Below, in pieces: positions 6,418-8,691 of a stretch of DNA of 8,691 nucleotides. The DNA is taken from the NCBI GenBank assembly GCA_018725535.1, contig QLUS01000062.1, forward strand, positions 1-8,691. The letters run 5' to 3'. The stretch is from Bacillota bacterium (GTDB lineage Bacteria; Bacillota; UBA994). Under the pieces are notes generated by a model, which saw only the letters and a program-made list of their open reading frames with translations, made no database searches and had not been told where the DNA came from. Both the position numbers and the translations under genes were made by a program. Each line of letters starts with the position of its first letter. The stretch's first letter is position 1.

Positions 6418-7326
6418 GTGAAAATCATTCAGTGTGTGCCTAACTTCAGTGAAGGGCGTCGCCAAGCGGTCATTGACCAAATTGTGCAGGCTATAGTAGA
6501 GGTAGAGGGGATTGCGTTGCTAGACGTAAAGCCCGACCGCGATCACAACCGCGTGGTTGTGACCTTTGTGGGGCATCCAGAAACCGTAGCGGAGGCCGCC
6601 TTCCGCGGTGCCGCCCAGGCCGCAAAGCTAATCGATATGGAGACGCATCGCGGCGAGCATCCCCGCATGGGGGCTACTGATGTAGTGCCGTTTGTGCCAC
6701 TCGTTGGGGCTACCATAGAGGACTGCCAAGCAATCGCCCTTAAAGTAGGCGAGAGAATCGGGCGTGAACTCGCCATCCCGGTCTATTTGTATGAGCGCTC
6801 AGCGCGCACTCCGGCGCGTCGCAACCTAGCCGATATTCGGCGGGGGGAATACGAGGGGATCAAGGCCGAAATTGAGACCAACCCCACGCGCACGCCGGAC
6901 TTCGGCCCAAGTCGAATGCACAGCACCGCCGGAGCCACAGCCGTAGGCGCACGGCCACCCCTGATCGCCTTTAATGTTAACCTCGACTCGTCTGACGTCA
7001 AGATTGCCAAGGCCATTGCCAAAGCCGTGCGTGAATCAAGCGGCGGGCTGCCTGCCGTCAAGGGGCTAGGCATGATGTTAGAAGCCACTAACCAAGCGCA
7101 AATATCCATGAATATGGTGGACTTTAACGTAACCGGGCTACATACAGTGTTTGAAGCCATCAAGCTAGAGGCCGCAAAGCACAACGTGCAGGTAGCCAAC
7201 AGTGAGGTCATTGGTTTGTTGCCAGCACAGGCGCTGATTGACACAGCCACCCATTACCTTGAGCTTAAAGACTTTAGCCCTGCGCAAGTGCTCGAGCTAA
7301 AGCTCTCCGCACGCCATGAAGGCTGA
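6418..7326 (+). CDS. ftcD: Glutamate formimidoyltransferase (stand-alone FT domain)
   Basis: The enzyme transfers the formimino group of N-formimino-L-glutamate to tetrahydrofolate, giving 5-formimino-THF and glutamate; it links histidine breakdown to one-carbon metabolism in the cytoplasm. The family N-terminus (VPNFSEGR at 7-14), DHNRVVVTF (42-50) and the catalytic-loop segment GEHPRMGATDVVPFVP are all present; His81 in this segment corresponds to the catalytic histidine (His82) of the mammalian enzyme. The central PSRMHSTAGATAVGARPPLIAFNVNL stretch and the C-terminal half follow. At 302 residues it contains only the N- and C-subdomains of the transferase; the fused cyclodeaminase of mammalian FTCD (about 540 residues) is absent, as is usual for bacterial single-domain forms. 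It sits between hutH and hutI and overlaps hutI by 11 bases, indicating translational coupling. A hutG-type formiminoglutamase is not seen, so this is probably the final step of the local pathway. Confidence 0.95.
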   Translation: MKIIQCVPNFSEGRRQAVIDQIVQAIVEVEGIALLDVKPDRDHNRVVVTFVGHPETVAEAAFRGAAQAAKLIDMETHRGEHPRMGATDVVPFVPLVGATIEDCQAIALKVGERIGRELAIPVYLYERSARTPARRNLADIRRGEYEGIKAEIETNPTRTPDFGPSRMHSTAGATAVGARPPLIAFNVNLDSSDVKIAKAIAKAVRESSGGLPAVKGLGMMLEATNQAQISMNMVDFNVTGLHTVFEAIKLEAAKHNVQVANSEVIGLLPAQALIDTATHYLELKDFSPAQVLELKLSARHEG

Positions 7327-8620
7327 TCTCCTAATCGCCAACGGGCGGGTCGTGACTACACGTGGATTTAGCCAAGGCCCGCAGCTGGGTTCGCGGCTGG
7401 GCGAAGTGGAGGAGCTCTCGCCGGGCTACGTGTTAATCTCCGACGGGCGCATTCTTTTGGTGACGGGGAGTTTCGCCGAGGCTAGATCCCTCTCTGGGTC
7501 TGACACGCGCGAGATTGACGCGCGCGGCCGTTTAGTTATGCCGGGCTACGTGGACTGTCACACCCACCTTAGTTTCGCGGGGTGGCGGGAGAATGAGTTC
7601 GCTATGCGCCTCGCGGGGGTGCCCTACTTGGAAATCCTCGCTGCGGGAGGCGGCATCCTTAATACTGTGCGTCGTACACGGGCGGCCACCGAAGCCGAAC
7701 TCCTAGATAACACCCTAGCCGCGCTTGACGCTATGCTCCTCTGTGGCACTACTACCGTAGAAGCCAAGAGCGGCTATGGTCTTACCACAGCTGATGAACT
7801 GAAGCAGCTACGCGTTCTGAAGGAAGCTAGGTGCCGCCACCCGCTTGACGTGGTGCCGACGTTTATGGGAGCGCATGCTTTGCCACCTGAGTACAGCGGG
7901 AACAGGGCAGGCTATGTGCGGCTGGTAATCGAGGAGATGCTGCCGCGCGTGGCGGAGGAAGGCTTAGCCGAGTTTTGTGATGTATTCTGCGAAGACAAGG
8001 CCTTTACCCTCGACGAAAGCCGGGCCATACTAAGCGCAGGGCATGGGTACAAACTCGGCCTGCGCCTCCATGCAGATGAGATTACTCCCCTCGGTGGGGC
8101 AAAGCTAGCCGCAGAACTCGGAGCCGTTTCGGCTGAGCACCTCATCCATGCCTCGCGTGCCCATCTAGAGCTTATGGCCAAATCCGGCACAGTGGCAGTG
8201 CTCCTCCCCGCGACAGCCTTCTTGTTGCGGAGCGAGAAGAAAGCCCCCGTTAAGGATATGTTAGAGCTAGGTGTGCCGGTTGCTGTCGCCACAGATTTTA
8301 ACCCCGGCACGTCGCCGCTGGTGAATATGCAGTTGTTGCAGACCTTTGCCTGTATCCACTACGGCTTAACGCCACGCCAAGCATTCGCGGCCTCCACCAT
8401 AAACGCCGCCCACGCCTTGCGGCGTGGGGCGACCATCGGGAGTCTCGAGGCAGGCAAACAGGCTGATGTGCTCGTGTTAGCGGCCCCTTCTCTGGAGTTT
8501 ATTCCTTACCACTTGGGGGTTAACTTAGTACATACAGTAATCAAGGGTGGGCAAATTGTCGTAACGAAAGGAGCGCTCAGTTATGGAGAAGGGGGAAAAA
8601 CGCAAACTGACCCCCTCTAG
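7316..8620 (+). CDS. hutI: Imidazolonepropionase
   Basis: HutI is a cytoplasmic metal-dependent amidohydrolase that opens 4-imidazolone-5-propionate to N-formimino-L-glutamate, the substrate of the enzyme encoded just upstream. The 434-residue protein shows the amidohydrolase HxH metal pair in VDCHTHLSFAG (His82, His84). Also present are the substrate segment AAGGGILNTVRRTR (109-122), KSGYGL (151-156), GAH (185-187), the metal histidine and catalytic glutamate in LHADEI (His252, Glu255), AEHL (273-276) and the metal aspartate in ATDFNPGTSP (Asp327). Its ATG overlaps the end of ftcD by 11 bases and no Shine-Dalgarno site is evident, so translation probably depends on coupling. Length is slightly above the usual 400-425 residues, with a polar C-terminal tail. 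The last 38 bases overlap the next gene. Confidence 0.96.
   Translation: MKADLLIANGRVVTTRGFSQGPQLGSRLGEVEELSPGYVLISDGRILLVTGSFAEARSLSGSDTREIDARGRLVMPGYVDCHTHLSFAGWRENEFAMRLAGVPYLEILAAGGGILNTVRRTRAATEAELLDNTLAALDAMLLCGTTTVEAKSGYGLTTADELKQLRVLKEARCRHPLDVVPTFMGAHALPPEYSGNRAGYVRLVIEEMLPRVAEEGLAEFCDVFCEDKAFTLDESRAILSAGHGYKLGLRLHADEITPLGGAKLAAELGAVSAEHLIHASRAHLELMAKSGTVAVLLPATAFLLRSEKKAPVKDMLELGVPVAVATDFNPGTSPLVNMQLLQTFACIHYGLTPRQAFAASTINAAHALRRGATIGSLEAGKQADVLVLAAPSLEFIPYHLGVNLVHTVIKGGQIVVTKGALSYGEGGKTQTDPL
8567..8573 (+). promoter_or_regulatory. Ribosome binding site for the gene entering at the right edge
   Basis: AAAGGAG ends nine bases before ATG 8583. It lies inside the 3' end of hutI in a different frame, and is a better site than those of tilS and hutI. 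It is the main evidence that a real gene begins here. Confidence 0.65.
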
Positions 8621-8691
8621 AAGCCAGGCTGCCAAAGGGAAGCAGCAAACGGCCAAACCGGGCCTAAACGTCTGGGGGTGGAGGTTAATCG
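8583..8691 (+). CDS. Start of an unrecognised protein with a basic N-terminus, cut by the window edge
   Basis: An open frame starts at ATG 8583 and remains open for all 36 visible codons to the window end. The residues are strongly basic and polar (MEKGEKRKLTPSRSQ at the start, then Lys/Gln-rich), ending NVWGWRLI. This composition suits a cytoplasmic tail in front of a membrane segment, but the segment itself, if present, lies beyond the edge. The frame overlaps hutI by 38 bases and is preceded by AAAGGAG at suitable spacing, so it probably belongs to the same transcript. The family cannot be named from this fragment; membrane-anchored cell-wall enzymes and regulators often begin this way, which is only a suggestion. 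Confidence 0.6.
   Translation, partial: MEKGEKRKLTPSRSQAAKGKQQTAKPGLNVWGWRLI

Noticed and set aside
6783..7250. 155-codon open frame on the minus strand within the formimidoyltransferase gene
   Set aside because: It lies wholly opposite a well-conserved gene, has no recognisable motif, and is explained by GC-rich codon shadowing.
7912..8310. 132-codon open frame on the minus strand within hutI
   Set aside because: Antisense shadow of hutI; low-complexity Ser/Ala/Arg-rich composition and no family resemblance.
1..8691. CRISPR array, transposon, phage genes, tRNA or rRNA
   Set aside because: No regularly spaced repeats, transposase or integrase motifs, terminal inverted repeats, or structural RNA signatures were seen; almost all of the window is accounted for by conserved metabolic and housekeeping genes.

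Overview
The window looks like a chromosomal core segment of an endospore-forming member of the Bacillota (Firmicutes), probably a clostridial or Peptococcaceae-like lineage of moderately high GC. The main evidence is the gene order spoIIE - tilS - hpt - ftsH, which is characteristic of spore-forming Firmicutes. Frequent GTG/TTG starts and purine-rich Shine-Dalgarno sites agree with this. All recognised genes are on the + strand, and no gene-free stretch exceeds about 200 bases.

Region 1 (2-759) is the C-terminal part of spoIIE, the PP2C phosphatase that activates the forespore sigma factor. It enters from the left edge and is split by an apparent one-base deletion near 365-369. A GC-rich hairpin at its stop codon and a candidate promoter at 785-812 separate it from the next unit.

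Region 2 (820-4669) is the housekeeping trio tilS (tRNA-Ile lysidine synthetase), hpt (hypoxanthine phosphoribosyltransferase; overlaps tilS by 13 nt) and ftsH (membrane AAA+ zinc protease). ftsH has its own candidate promoter, with a short inverted repeat around the -35 box. The unit ends at a strong intrinsic terminator (4698-4740).

Region 3 (4867-8620) is a compact histidine-utilisation cluster: hutH (histidine to urocanate and ammonia), a stand-alone glutamate formimidoyltransferase, and hutI (imidazolonepropionate to formiminoglutamate). The formimino group would pass to tetrahydrofolate, feeding one-carbon metabolism and releasing glutamate. The step between HutH and HutI, urocanase (hutU), is not in the window, nor is the cyclodeaminase that would process formimino-THF. 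A further gene starts at 8583 inside the end of hutI, with a good ribosome binding site, and runs off the right edge. Only 36 residues are visible and I do not recognise it.

Nothing here is clearly a new biological system. The points most worth checking are the spoIIE frameshift, the possible leaderless start of tilS, the inverted repeat in the ftsH promoter, a short tandem repeat after the ftsH terminator, the missing hutU, and an apparent abundance of the tetranucleotide CTAG.
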